Shown piece by piece: positions 53,881 through 63,917 of a DNA stretch of 64,000 nucleotides. The position numbers and the translations under genes are program-made. Each line of letters begins with the position of its first letter. Position 1 is the stretch's first letter. Source of the stretch: Candidatus Zixiibacteriota bacterium (GTDB taxonomy: Bacteria; Zixibacteria; MSB-5A5; GN15; FEB-12); the NCBI GenBank assembly GCA_022571985.1, contig JACZWU010000004.1:190319-254318 (forward strand), read 5' to 3'. Below the pieces are notes generated by a model. It saw nothing but the letters and a program-made list of their open reading frames with translations, made no database searches and was not told the DNA's origin.

Positions 53881-56175
53881 TTGGAGGTTCTGGCGCTCAT
53901 TGATAAAGTCAAAAATTACAACGGCAAAGCTACCAAAAAGGTAAAAGCTACCGAGCCATTAAGCGAATATTCCGGAAAAACCCCTAAAGAGCTGAAAGCG
54001 ATGCTTCGTTCGATGCTGATGGCGCGCCGTTTGGAGCGCGAAGAAAAGCTGCTTTTGCGTAAAGGTTACAACCGCTTTTTTATAGGCTGTGGCGGTAAGG
54101 AAATGTGTGATGTTGTTTTTGCCGAATATCTGCGCCCCGATGACCCGTTTTTCGGGTACTATCGTAACAAGGCTTTTGATGTTCATCGCGGTGTGCCGCT
54201 GGAATGGAAAATGCTCGAAGCAATCGGCGATCCCCGTTCTCCCAACAAAGGCCTGCAGATTCCCTCGCACCCGGCTTATCAGGAATTTGCCATAATTCCG
54301 CAGTCTTCTCCGACCGGTGGTCATGCGCTCGATACAGCAGCTGTGGCCGAGGCTATCAAGCATCCTCTGCCGGTTTCGGAGCAGTCGCATCATCCGGGCG
54401 GAAGATTTCCTGAAGATGCCGTGTCGCTGATGTGTATCGGCGAAGGTTCTACCTCGGAAATGGAATTTGGTAAAGCCGTTTTCTATGCAACTTTCTACAA
54501 AACGGCCTGCATATTTGCAGTTTACAATTGCGGCTGGGCCATATCCGTGGCAGTCGACGAGCAATTTCCCGAGGGTGACATTAGTGCACCACACCAGGGT
54601 CTTACAAAATATGGTCTTAAAATTATGAAATGCGACGGCACCGATATCAAAGAATGTCTGGTCAAATTCGCCGAAGCAATAGATTACACCCGCGCGGGCA
54701 ACGGCCCGGTGTTTATGGATATCCGCACTACCCGCGAGGGTTCGCATTCCGGCTCCGATGACCAGTCGTTCTACATGGACCCGGTCGAGCAGGACTGGCA
54801 TACTTACAATGACTCTCTCTTAAAGACCTGCAATATGTTTATCGAAGATGGCGTGATTACGCCGAAAGAAATTGGTGAAATCTGGGATGAACTTGATAAA
54901 GAAGTCACAGCCGAGTCCCAAAAAGCGGTTAAAGGATTCAAACCCAAGACAGCCGAATTTATCAAGAGCTTTGTTTATAGTTATAATTTTGATGACTGTC
55001 AGGCGACCTGGAAAAAATTCCGTGATGCCTGCAAAGTTGACCGCGTCAAAAAGTATAAAGAATTCCACGACAAAGGCTATTTTCCTTCTCCGGAAATTCC
55101 GGAAAAAGCCGGTCCGATGACAATGCGCTTTGCCATCAACTATACTCTGTTCGATTTGATGATGCTGACAAAAGATACTCTGATGTTTGGCGAAGATGTT
55201 GCCGATTTTTCTGCACATATGATTGAAGAGAACAAAAAGTATGCGGATATGAAAGGCAAGGGCGGCGTATTTTTGATTTCCAAAAACCTTCAGAAGGAAT
55301 TTGGCAACGAGCGCTGTTTTAATACGCCTTTAGAAGAAGCCGGAATCTTGAGCCGGGCCTCGGGACATGTTTATCAGGGGCGCAGACCTATGCCGGAAAT
55401 TCAGTTCCTTGACTATATGTCACCGGCTTATCAGATGCTCAAAGACCGCATCTGTACTACGTACCAGCGCTCGGGCGGAACATTTAAGATGCCGATGGTT
55501 ATCCGCTGTACTTACGGTGGCTATAAACAGGGTGCCGGCGCTTTCTGGCATTCCGAAAGTAACTTAGGCACCTGGATGAATATCCCGGGACTCCTGGTCG
55601 TGGTTCCCTCAAATTCTTACGACGCCGCCGGACTGCTCAAAACAGCCTGGGCTTCTGATGACCCGGTTTTGTTCTGCGAATCGGTGGCCCTGTACAACCG
55701 TCGCGACTGGGAAGGCGTGCCAATGGAAGCGGAGCTGCCGGAAATAGATGAACTTATTCCCTTTGGCGTTGCCAAAACTTATGAAGAAGAGAACAGCGAT
55801 GTCGGCGTTATTACTTTTGGCGCTACGGTCCAGATGTGCCGCAAAGCCTCTGAAGTTTTGAGAGAAAAAGGGATAAACATTCGCATTGTAGATTTGCGGA
55901 CTGTTAAGCCGATGGACGAAGGAGCAATCTTAAAGACAGCCGAAGACTGCGGTAAAGTTCTGGTACTCACCGAAGAACGATTTGCCGGCGGCTCGGCAGC
56001 TACTATTGCCTCGGTTATCACTTCCGGCAAAGGTTTGTTTCACTTAGAAGCACCTGTCAAACTGCTGACAGCTATTGACGCCCGTGTCGCTTATGGTGTT
56101 GATGGTGACGAAGCCTGCCTGCCGACAGTCGATAAGATTGTTGCCGCAGTCGAAGAGCTTCACTCAGATTACTAA
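53881..56175 (+). CDS. Fused 2-oxoacid dehydrogenase E1 (alpha-beta), thiamine-diphosphate dependent
   Basis: A 764-residue single chain. Residues ~30-395 are the alpha subunit (CIGEGSTSEMEFGKAV and YNCGWAIS form the TPP/metal motif; here GEGS rather than GDGA). Residues ~420-764 are the beta subunit (FGEDVADF, NTPLEEAGI, GGTFKMPMVIR, RIVDLRTVKPMD). These decarboxylate pyruvate or branched 2-oxo acids and transfer the acyl unit to E2. No E2 or E3 is nearby. TTG start is set by AAGGAGG at 53867-53873. Confidence 0.92.
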   Translation: MEVLALIDKVKNYNGKATKKVKATEPLSEYSGKTPKELKAMLRSMLMARRLEREEKLLLRKGYNRFFIGCGGKEMCDVVFAEYLRPDDPFFGYYRNKAFDVHRGVPLEWKMLEAIGDPRSPNKGLQIPSHPAYQEFAIIPQSSPTGGHALDTAAVAEAIKHPLPVSEQSHHPGGRFPEDAVSLMCIGEGSTSEMEFGKAVFYATFYKTACIFAVYNCGWAISVAVDEQFPEGDISAPHQGLTKYGLKIMKCDGTDIKECLVKFAEAIDYTRAGNGPVFMDIRTTREGSHSGSDDQSFYMDPVEQDWHTYNDSLLKTCNMFIEDGVITPKEIGEIWDELDKEVTAESQKAVKGFKPKTAEFIKSFVYSYNFDDCQATWKKFRDACKVDRVKKYKEFHDKGYFPSPEIPEKAGPMTMRFAINYTLFDLMMLTKDTLMFGEDVADFSAHMIEENKKYADMKGKGGVFLISKNLQKEFGNERCFNTPLEEAGILSRASGHVYQGRRPMPEIQFLDYMSPAYQMLKDRICTTYQRSGGTFKMPMVIRCTYGGYKQGAGAFWHSESNLGTWMNIPGLLVVVPSNSYDAAGLLKTAWASDDPVLFCESVALYNRRDWEGVPMEAELPEIDELIPFGVAKTYEEENSDVGVITFGATVQMCRKASEVLREKGINIRIVDLRTVKPMDEGAILKTAEDCGKVLVLTEERFAGGSAATIASVITSGKGLFHLEAPVKLLTAIDARVAYGVDGDEACLPTVDKIVAAVEELHSDY

Positions 56176-56198
56176 TTATTTATCAGATACGTTTTTAG

Positions 56199-56229
56199 AC
56201 CGGCTCGCAAAACTTCGGGCCGGTTTTTT
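56199..56229 (+). terminator. Rho-independent terminator
   Basis: ACCGGC (56199-56204) pairs with GCCGGT (56219-56224), followed by six T. Ends the E1 transcript; its right edge overlaps the stop codon of the convergent flippase. Confidence 0.88.
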
Positions 56230-57733
56230 ATTTTCTCTTAAATAGATTTTTCAATTTGTCTAAATCTTTTGGCTCAATGATTTTCAGGGCAGGGTAGAGG
56301 TTAGCCAGTAAAATAACCGCGCCGTTAAAAAGCAGCGCCGACCAGCTTTCAGGCGCGATGAATGTCTTAACAGAGAGAGCAGTAATAGCAGTTACCGAGG
56401 CAGCGATAATTCCCGGCAGTAAAACTTGTTTCATTATAAGTCGCCACTTCGTTTTCATGATATTTGCCAGGAAATAAGGATAAATAGTAGTATAAATGAC
56501 CAGCTGCGGCAGTGCCGTAGCTACCGCCATCCCCAGGAGTCCATATTCTTTTACCAGGAATATCGCCAGCAGAATTTTAAAGGCAACTTCAAGGATCAAT
56601 ACCAAAAGCAGTTTGCTGTGTTTTCCCAGTCCTAAAAGAACAGAGTTACCCATAATCTGCGGCAGAAAAAAAGCTCCGCTGACGGCAAGTATCTGCATGA
56701 CCGGTCCGGCCGGAAGAAATTCTTCAGGCAGCCAGAGAGCCACAAATTCATTGGCATACAGGAGAACCGTGGTGCATGTCAAAAACGAGAGGTAAGCAGT
56801 ATATTTTAATACTCTCAGATATAGCCGCTTTACCGTCTCCAGGTCGGTGGTACTTTCCAGATGCGAAACCGCAGGAATCAGCGGCAGTCCGATGGCATTG
56901 ACTGTCATGCGCAGATGAAACATCAGCTGCACGGCCGGGTTATAGATGCCGGCGGCGCTCGATGAACTAATCAGGCCGAGTAAAATAGAATCGCTGTTAA
57001 ATATCAGCATCCAGCCGATTGAAATGCCGAAAGCTGTCTTTGAATAATGCAGTAAAGACGATGCGATTTCGGCGTCTATTTTTTTAAGCGAGAATTTTAT
57101 CTGCGGATAGAGTTTTTTTAATATAACTACACCGGCCAGGTGACGGGACAGATGGATAACTGTTGCCGCAATGGCCATGTCTACCAGGCCGCCGCCTTGA
57201 GACAGAAGGTATATCAAAACACCAGCCCGCGTGATTTCTTCGACAATGTTAAGCAGACTCATCAAATCCTGGCGCTGAAAAGAAGCCAGAGAACCGCCAA
57301 ACGGCAGCAGCATAAAACGCACTCCTATCAATATAGCCAGGATGGAAAGCGCCGTGACACCTTCGGCATATATGGCATCACTTGATATCTGAAAAACATC
57401 AAAGAATAAAATTGCAAAAAGATAAATAGATACAGAGGCAACCAGGCCCACCCCCATATAAAACAGATTGGCGGTGTTGAGCAGCCGGTTAATTTTATCA
57501 AAGTTTTCTTCACCAAGATATTTAGAGACAAACCGCAAGAGCGCCGCACTTACACCCATATCGAGCAGGTAAAAGTAACATATCGTCTGGAAGATAATTA
57601 CCCATATGCCGTATCGTTCATCTCCAAGCGCGGTAGTAATATAGGGTACAAAGAAAAAAGCAATGGCTACTCTGACAGCCTGAGCATACCAGGACGAAAA
57701 AATGTTTATGAGAAACTGTCTGTTTAAGTTCAA
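56228..57733 (-). CDS. Polysaccharide-type flippase (Wzx/MATE-like)
   Basis: A 501-residue integral membrane protein with about 14 hydrophobic segments, starting LNRQFLINIFSSWYAQAVR and continuing GDERYGIWVIIFQ, as in the MOP-superfamily oligosaccharide flippases. It would translocate a lipid-linked glycan. No glycosyltransferases are adjacent. Its 3' end abuts the E1 terminator. Confidence 0.82.
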   Translation of the reverse strand: MNLNRQFLINIFSSWYAQAVRVAIAFFFVPYITTALGDERYGIWVIIFQTICYFYLLDMGVSAALLRFVSKYLGEENFDKINRLLNTANLFYMGVGLVASVSIYLFAILFFDVFQISSDAIYAEGVTALSILAILIGVRFMLLPFGGSLASFQRQDLMSLLNIVEEITRAGVLIYLLSQGGGLVDMAIAATVIHLSRHLAGVVILKKLYPQIKFSLKKIDAEIASSLLHYSKTAFGISIGWMLIFNSDSILLGLISSSSAAGIYNPAVQLMFHLRMTVNAIGLPLIPAVSHLESTTDLETVKRLYLRVLKYTAYLSFLTCTTVLLYANEFVALWLPEEFLPAGPVMQILAVSGAFFLPQIMGNSVLLGLGKHSKLLLVLILEVAFKILLAIFLVKEYGLLGMAVATALPQLVIYTTIYPYFLANIMKTKWRLIMKQVLLPGIIAASVTAITALSVKTFIAPESWSALLFNGAVILLANLYPALKIIEPKDLDKLKNLFKRK

Positions 57734-57921
57734 TTTTTTACCCGGCTCAAGAATTCTTCTTTGTTTTCATACATATTTAAAATCGAAACGTTCTGTTTTC
57801 ATCAAGAAACCATTATATTTGTTGTAAATCAAATCTGGAAACTTCAAATTGCTGCAAGTTTATAATAATTAGTTAATCACCAATGATTAGTCCGATATGG
57901 CCGGGAATTGGTAGAAAAGAT

Positions 57922-59082
57922 ATGGAAATGAACTTTTTCAAACAACTGAAAAATCTAATTAAGCCGCTGACTGTCTTGGTTGCTGCAGCAGTTGTCTTCG
58001 CTGGCTTAAGTGCGCCGGGCATATCTGCTGAGTCCCCTGTTTATCAAGGGTATTCATTGGCTGTTCCCATAAATTCCCAGACACCGGCAACAGAAATATC
58101 AATGCCATTTATCCGCAATGAAACTTTTTTCAAAGTCATCGTATCAGTAGCAGAAAATGGAGAAACCGAAAGTATCAAATTCAGCCAGGGGCTCAATCCC
58201 CCGATAGAAAAATATCTTTCGTCTATAATATCTCAGATTGAGTATCAGCCCGCGGCCTATTTAGGGCAAAGAAGATCCTGTCAGCTGCCTCTTATTATCA
58301 TGGCAAGTCCCAGGTTCGGTAATTCAGTAATTGTTTTTCCGGTCAGCAGCGACTTTGAAGTGTCAGACAACTTTCTGTATTATGAAGCACTCAGGCTAAA
58401 CAAGTTCGAGCTGCCTGAAATATTGAGTTTCCCCCAATACTTTTGCACTCTGAAGCGCTCTGATTCGCTTAAAATACTGCCTTATGTGCTGGAAAAATTG
58501 AGCTTGGACTCTGCCGGCAATGTCATAAAGTCTGAGAATTTTTCAGCTTCAATTAAAGCTGAAGCATACTCATCACAGATTCAAGCGGCCAGCCTCTGGT
58601 CTGAGTTTGCTCCACTAAAATTCGAAGGATTATCCAGGCCATCTGAATGTTATTTGCTGGTTTCGTTTCTCCCGCAAATTCACTATCCCACCAAGAAAAT
58701 AACAGGCTCACAAAGTGACACTTCCCACTGGGCTGAGAAATGGCGGGTGCTGCTGCTGCCGGATACTGCAGGGATAATGGTGCCTCCCCTGCCGCTTGAA
58801 CTGAATATCAGTACTATTACCATAAGGAAGAAGCAGCATAGATATTTGACGGGAGAGATTTTAGCCACAATCTTAATTGATTCACTGGGCAAAGCCAGGG
58901 TCATTAGTATTGATAGAAAGGACATGAAATTTCGCCAGGCTATTAATTCTGCTGTGAGCAGCGTTGGTTTTTTTCCGGCTATGAGTTTCCGTGGCAGACC
59001 GCAGAAATTCACAGGAAAAGCCAGATTTCAGTTCACTTATAGTGCCAATGTACGAGTTGAATATTTATGGCTGGATTTCTAA
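57922..59082 (+). CDS. Exported protein with TonB C-terminal-like domains
   Basis: About 386 residues; signal segment ~15-38 (LTVLVAAAVVFAGL, then AES). At least two TonB_C-like units are visible: FKVIVSVAENGETESIKFSQG with IEYQPAAYLGQ, and ATILIDSLGKARVISI with VGFFPAMSFRGRPQ; a further stretch in the middle (VLEKLSLDSAGNVIKSENF) may be a third, degenerate one. Start uncertain: an ATG at 57883 is possible but 57922 is closer to the signal. No energiser membrane helix of TonB type. Function unknown; ExbB/ExbD genes lie four genes downstream. Confidence 0.6.
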   Translation: MEMNFFKQLKNLIKPLTVLVAAAVVFAGLSAPGISAESPVYQGYSLAVPINSQTPATEISMPFIRNETFFKVIVSVAENGETESIKFSQGLNPPIEKYLSSIISQIEYQPAAYLGQRRSCQLPLIIMASPRFGNSVIVFPVSSDFEVSDNFLYYEALRLNKFELPEILSFPQYFCTLKRSDSLKILPYVLEKLSLDSAGNVIKSENFSASIKAEAYSSQIQAASLWSEFAPLKFEGLSRPSECYLLVSFLPQIHYPTKKITGSQSDTSHWAEKWRVLLLPDTAGIMVPPLPLELNISTITIRKKQHRYLTGEILATILIDSLGKARVISIDRKDMKFRQAINSAVSSVGFFPAMSFRGRPQKFTGKARFQFTYSANVRVEYLWLDF

Positions 59083-59573
59083 GATTTTCGTCAGGCGTAT
59101 ATATTATTGTCCGGCAAGGACTTAAATTCGCTGTACATCTCCGAATCGATATTGAGCCGCACAAACTGCGAATAGTTTGACAAGACGACATTCCCACCAA
59201 AAGAGTGATTTGCTATAAGCCATTGCAGGACAAGGTTTAATTGCAGCAATTCAAATTCTTTGAAACTGCGGCACAGATATTGGTTACAAGAAGTGGCGAA
59301 AAGCAGAAAATTCGGTCTGAAAGAATTTCTGCTTTAAACTGTATAAGTAGCTGAGGAAGTGATAAGTAAATTTAGAGTTCTGGTAGTGAGATTTTGCCGG
59401 TTATAAGAAGCTGGCTGCCCTAAGAATCGCTGATTTTGAGGAATTTATGCGGCTGATTTCTTTAAACGCCGAAGTTGCACCACAGGCAGGAGTTAACGGC
59501 CAATTTAGTCTTGACAATAGCCAATTTGGACTTAGATTGGTCAATCTGTTTAGTTTTAGGAGATTTGATAAGA
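59083..59573. other. Gene-free interval before the TPR gene
   Basis: About 490 bases. The right end contains a promoter (59511-59538) and two GCCAATTT motifs (59499-59506 and 59520-59527). I see no convincing gene, RNA or long repeat in the rest. Confidence 0.5.
59511..59538 (+). promoter_or_regulatory. Promoter of the TPR gene
   Basis: A perfect TTGACA (59511-59516), 16 nt and TAGATT (59533-59538). The segment AGCCAATTT inside the spacer is shared with the promoter at 7940. Confidence 0.55.
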
Positions 59574-61508
59574 GTGACTACTCGTTTTTATAGCTGTTTC
59601 TACATTTGTGCCCTGGCTCTGATGACTCTGGTTGTCTCTGTTGAGCCGGTTTTCGGGCAAAAACTAAGGCAGGACATTCAAGACGCCCTTGATCTGGGGG
59701 ATTCGTCTAAGGCTGTCAGCCTGCTGGCCAATGAAATCAGGTTAGACCCGGCCTACCATATTAATTATTTTACTCTTGGTAGAATTTACTACAATCGCAT
59801 GCAGTATAGTGAGGCGCTGGCTCAATTTGAAAAGGCGCTGAAAAAGAAAAAGAAACACTTTGAGTCTCTTTATTTTCTGGGACTGTCACAACTTAAGCTC
59901 GGCGAAATAGCAGCTGCCGAAAAATCAATGGTTAGAGGTCTTAAGAAAGCCAGCAAATTAAAAGCCTGGTTCGAGAACGGCCTCGGACTTGTCAAACTTG
60001 CCCAGGAAGATTATCAGGAGGCAGACCGTTCGTTCAGGCGGGCACTGGTCATTGAGCCGGACAACGCCGAGTACCATATTAATCTTGGCGACGCCAATTT
60101 CTATCAGGGTATTCCTGCTCTGGCTATTATAGAATATGAAGAGGCTCTCAAAATAGATACTGCTTCACTCGAAGTCTACTACCATTGGGCTGAAGCCTGC
60201 CTGGAGATGAGAGATTACAATTGCGCTATTGAAAAGCTGAAAATAGTTCTCGTAAAAGACAGCACCCATGCACCTGCCTGGATGCGTGCCGGAGGAATTT
60301 ATTATAAAGCCGCCCGCTCTGCCACTACCCGCGATGATCGCACCAAACGTTTCAAAGACGCTATCGGCTCCTATCAAAAATATTTTAAACTTTCCGAAGC
60401 CGCCGCGGATTCTTCAAATTACCGCGCTTACTTTGATATGGCCATGTCGTATTACAGTCTCAGAGGTTACGAAGAAGCTGTTTCATATTTCGAAAAAGTA
60501 CTGGCAATTCCTTATGAGCCAAAAGATATCTATTTCTATTATGGCAAATCTCTCTGGGGTGTCAGAGACTATCTGAAATCCGGCGAGGCTTTGCTCAGCC
60601 AAATTGAATGGTCCGAGGCACAGAACAAAGATATTTACCGCTCTACTGTAAAAGAGGTCGAACTGTATAAGCTATTGGGTGACGCTTTTTATTATCGCAA
60701 ACCGCGCCAGTTTATGAGCGCTATGCCCTGGTATCAGAAGTCACTTGAAGTTGACCCCGACCAGTCCAGGCTTCTTCAGAATATCGCCATCGCCTATCAT
60801 AACAATAAGAGCTATGCTCAGGCTATTGACTTCTATCTGAGAAGAATAGAACTGGGGATAGACTCTACATCTTTCAGTTTTATCAAGAACGCCGGACTCT
60901 GTGCCCTGCATCTGGCCAATAATGGCGCTGAAGGTGAAGATTTGGATATTGATGAAGAAGAATTGGAAGAAGAAAGCGGTAACGGGGAAGAGGAATTTGA
61001 TCAGCAGACAGCAAGCCCTGATGTTGACTATTACCAGCTGGCTATTGACCTGCTGACCCAGTATATCTCACACAAGCCGGATGATGCCAAAGTAGTCAGC
61101 TTGCTGGCCAATACACATCTTTATCAGATGGCCAACTGCAACGAAGGCGTCAAGTGGTTTAAGAGACTCCTTGAGCTTGAGCCCGGTAACTGCGACGCCA
61201 AAAAGGCTATAGGCTTTGCCTATTTCGGGGGACTCTGTACCAGAAATTATTCAAAAGCACTGACTCTTCTAAAAGACGCTAATAAGTGCCTCACTGAGCA
61301 AATGGGTGCCTGCTCTGACGCTGAGCTGATTATGTGGATAGCTCAGTGCTACCACCTGCGCGGCGCCGACAAAATGAATGCAAAAAAAGACTATAACGAT
61401 GACTTCAAGAATGCTTATAATTGGTACGGCAAAGTGCTCAAATGCGAGCCCTCAAACAGTATCGCAAAAAAAGGGCAGGACGATTTACAGTTTGAGTTTA
61501 ACGATTAA
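59574..61508 (+). CDS. Exported tetratricopeptide-repeat protein
   Basis: A 644-residue protein starting at GTG 59574, with AGGAG at 59558-59562; the frame extends to 59475 but those residues are not signal-like. Signal peptide ~1-29 (ALALMTLVVSVEPVFG). At least eight TPR units follow, for example YFTLGRIYYNRMQYSEALAQ and YHINLGDANFYQGIPALAI. A highly acidic spacer (~460-485, DLDIDEEELEEESG) divides the repeats. Probably a periplasmic scaffold for the TolQR-like complex encoded next (inference). Confidence 0.82.
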   Translation: MTTRFYSCFYICALALMTLVVSVEPVFGQKLRQDIQDALDLGDSSKAVSLLANEIRLDPAYHINYFTLGRIYYNRMQYSEALAQFEKALKKKKKHFESLYFLGLSQLKLGEIAAAEKSMVRGLKKASKLKAWFENGLGLVKLAQEDYQEADRSFRRALVIEPDNAEYHINLGDANFYQGIPALAIIEYEEALKIDTASLEVYYHWAEACLEMRDYNCAIEKLKIVLVKDSTHAPAWMRAGGIYYKAARSATTRDDRTKRFKDAIGSYQKYFKLSEAAADSSNYRAYFDMAMSYYSLRGYEEAVSYFEKVLAIPYEPKDIYFYYGKSLWGVRDYLKSGEALLSQIEWSEAQNKDIYRSTVKEVELYKLLGDAFYYRKPRQFMSAMPWYQKSLEVDPDQSRLLQNIAIAYHNNKSYAQAIDFYLRRIELGIDSTSFSFIKNAGLCALHLANNGAEGEDLDIDEEELEEESGNGEEEFDQQTASPDVDYYQLAIDLLTQYISHKPDDAKVVSLLANTHLYQMANCNEGVKWFKRLLELEPGNCDAKKAIGFAYFGGLCTRNYSKALTLLKDANKCLTEQMGACSDAELIMWIAQCYHLRGADKMNAKKDYNDDFKNAYNWYGKVLKCEPSNSIAKKGQDDLQFEFND

Positions 61509-61552
61509 CTTGGGACTAATGCCCAACTTTTGAGATTGACTCAGGAGCTTTG

Positions 61553-62587
61553 ATGACTGAAGAAAAGAAAAATTTAGCTGCTAGTAAACAAATTACTGAA
61601 AAAGAGAGATTCTCTTTTATAGGTTTTGAAGTTTTCCCAAAAGACCCCAAAGAACTGTTTGATTCTGATGCTGAGAAAGAAAAGCTTCTGGCTAATGTTC
61701 GCGCCAAACATGATAAGCACGACCATCTTCGGGAAAGCTGTACTCTCTTAGAAGAGAGAGTCTCATTTTTTGACAGAATAGCGGTTACGGCCGGGGCTGT
61801 TATGGTCTTCGTAGCTTTGTTCTTACCCTGGTATTCTGTTTACAATGAATTTGTCGAAGATACTCCGGTGGCACAGGTGGTGGAAGAAGCGGTAGTTAGT
61901 TCAGACAATTCTGAAGAAGCAGCAATCCAAGACGGCCTTGCTGATCCTGCAGCAGAAGCAGTTGCCGCTGACCTCTCAGCGGGTGATGCCTCTGAAGAAG
62001 TTAATCCTGCAGCTGAAGAAACTCAAGCCGCAGACGCTCTTGATGCTGACGGAGGTGATGCCGCTGCTGATGAAAACGAGCCCGTCTACAGCCCGCTCAC
62101 CTTAACCAGCGAAGAGTTAGATGGTGAGCTGATTACAGCGCTGGTGGCCAAAAAGAAGATTCATAGAGAGTATGTCAGCCTGTCCGGAATCGGAGGCATT
62201 ATAAGTTTCGGCACCACCGGCTCATATCTTTTTTCTTCGGGAATATCGTTGATACTTACAGTTATTCTATTTATTGTTTATACCTTACTTTGTGTCGGGC
62301 TGCCGGCTTACACTCTCTATGGTCTTTATGGCATAAAGGGTAGTGCGGACGAACAGGCCTTAGTATTGAAAAAGCTACTTAGATATAATTGGCTGCCGTT
62401 AATATTATTTCTGACTGGTTTTATGTTTGCGTTTTTTGGAAGCGAATATGGTTTTGATGCCGCCGGAGCATTTACGAGTCTGGGCGACAGTTATGGAATC
62501 GGCGCTTATTTAAGTGTTATTTCGCCGGGAGTATATGTTGCCCTGGCAGGCTCGATCCTTTGTGCGGCTAAAGGTGCGGAAATTTAA
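61553..62587 (+). CDS. Membrane protein of unknown function with acidic-alanine insert
   Basis: A 344-residue protein. A charged cytoplasmic N-terminus (~1-74), one membrane helix (~75-93), then an unusual Ala/Glu/Asp-rich stretch (~102-180), and about four more hydrophobic segments (~215-340). CAGGAG at 61542-61547 selects the ATG at 61553 rather than a TTG three bases earlier. It precedes the ExbB/TolQ gene by 35 bases and may be part of that complex; I do not recognise the family. Confidence 0.78.
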   Translation: MTEEKKNLAASKQITEKERFSFIGFEVFPKDPKELFDSDAEKEKLLANVRAKHDKHDHLRESCTLLEERVSFFDRIAVTAGAVMVFVALFLPWYSVYNEFVEDTPVAQVVEEAVVSSDNSEEAAIQDGLADPAAEAVAADLSAGDASEEVNPAAEETQAADALDADGGDAAADENEPVYSPLTLTSEELDGELITALVAKKKIHREYVSLSGIGGIISFGTTGSYLFSSGISLILTVILFIVYTLLCVGLPAYTLYGLYGIKGSADEQALVLKKLLRYNWLPLILFLTGFMFAFFGSEYGFDAAGAFTSLGDSYGIGAYLSVISPGVYVALAGSILCAAKGAEI

Positions 62588-62622
62588 TTTATTGATGATA
62601 GGTTTAATAAAGGAGCAAATAG

Positions 62623-63381
62623 GTGGTTAAACAGACTGTCTTTATTACGCTGAATGCGATTGTCGCATTAGCAATTGGTTTATTTCTTTTCTACGGTGTC
62701 TTCAGATTATCAGATAACGCCGTTGTTCACTCTATCTATATGGGTGGACCACTGGTAGTCGTTTTGATTATGATGTTTATCATGCTTCTGATTTTTGTGG
62801 GCGAGCGTTATTTGTCGCTCTACAGAGTGGCTAAAGGGCAGAGCTCAGTACAGGTCTTCTTTAAAAAACTGGTACTATTGTTACAGGGGAATGATTTTGA
62901 CGGCGCTATTGCTGCCTGTGATAAACAGCGCGGCACCACAGCCAATGTCCTCCGGGCCGGTATAGAAAGATACCGCGAGGTCAAGGACAACGGTTCATAT
63001 AACGCCGAAAAAAGAATCCAGCTGACTCAGGCCGCTATTGAAGAAGCCAATGCTCTTGAAGGTCCGCTTTTGGAGCGCAACTTGATTGCGCTTTCCACTA
63101 TCGCCTCGATCGCCACCATGGTCGGACTTCTGGGTACTACCGTAGGTATGATTCGAGCCTTTGCCGCGACCGGTAATGTCGAGGGCGGCGTTATTGACGC
63201 TACTCAGCTGGCAGTAGGTATTTCAGAAGCGCTGATTAATACTGCCGGTGGTCTTTTGTCCGGTATCGTGGGTATCTTTTTCTACAACTTTTTTGTGAAT
63301 AAAGTAGATGCCTTTAACTATACCACCGATGAAGCTACTTTTGAAGTGATACAGATACTAAAAGACAAACAGGGTATCTGA
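62623..63381 (+). CDS. MotA/TolQ/ExbB-family proton channel protein
   Basis: A 252-residue three-helix protein. The N-terminal helix (~10-28) and LIMMFIMLLIFVGERYLSLYR are followed by a cytoplasmic loop and the signature LSTIASIATMVGLLGTTVGMIRAF, then AVGISEALINTAGGLLSGIVGI. It conducts protons to energise an outer-membrane partner. GTG start with AAGGAG (62610 region). Confidence 0.92.
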   Translation: MVKQTVFITLNAIVALAIGLFLFYGVFRLSDNAVVHSIYMGGPLVVVLIMMFIMLLIFVGERYLSLYRVAKGQSSVQVFFKKLVLLLQGNDFDGAIAACDKQRGTTANVLRAGIERYREVKDNGSYNAEKRIQLTQAAIEEANALEGPLLERNLIALSTIASIATMVGLLGTTVGMIRAFAATGNVEGGVIDATQLAVGISEALINTAGGLLSGIVGIFFYNFFVNKVDAFNYTTDEATFEVIQILKDKQGI

Positions 63382-63384
63382 TAA

Positions 63385-63858
63385 ATGGCGATAAAAAAGA
63401 AACGCCGTGTCAGTATAAATATCGACATGACCCCGATGGTCGATATCGCATTCTTGCTGCTGATATTTTATATGGCCACCACCCAGTTTAAACCACCGGA
63501 GGCAAAAGCAGTAGAGTTGCCTGATTCGCATTCAATGATAGAATTGCCTGACAAGGATATTATCAATATTACGGTGACCAAGTATGACTCTATCTATGTA
63601 GATTTTGTGCTGAAAACTATAGTTAATTATGAAGGCCGGGATGTCCTGACTACTGCCAGATTAGTCAGAACGGCCGACAAGTTCACAGTGGCCCACGTTA
63701 TAAACCGTGCCCGCGCTAAAGTCCCCCGTGCTTTGGTAGTTATAAAAGCTGACCAGGATGCAAGTTTTGGCGTCATGCAGGACGTCATGAAATCAATGCA
63801 GGAAAACTATCTGGAAAGATTTTTGATAATTACTGACCTGGAAGTGGACGAAAATTAG
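63385..63858 (+). CDS. ExbD/TolR-family protein
   Basis: A 157-residue partner of the upstream channel: KKKRRVSINIDMTPMVDIAF, one membrane helix (~15-33) with the essential Asp in MVDIA, then a periplasmic domain with ALVVIKADQDASFGVMQDVM. Starts three bases after the channel gene. Confidence 0.93.
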   Translation: MAIKKKRRVSINIDMTPMVDIAFLLLIFYMATTQFKPPEAKAVELPDSHSMIELPDKDIINITVTKYDSIYVDFVLKTIVNYEGRDVLTTARLVRTADKFTVAHVINRARAKVPRALVVIKADQDASFGVMQDVMKSMQENYLERFLIITDLEVDEN

Positions 63859-63917
63859 CTTAAGGCTGTAGACAATAATAGAGAATAGTTCGTTTTAATA
63901 ATAGAGAGAGAAATTAG

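Noticed and set aside
53959-54801. A 280-codon minus-strand frame
   Set aside because: It lies wholly inside the alpha half of the well-supported E1 gene and has no recognisable motif; it is a shadow frame.
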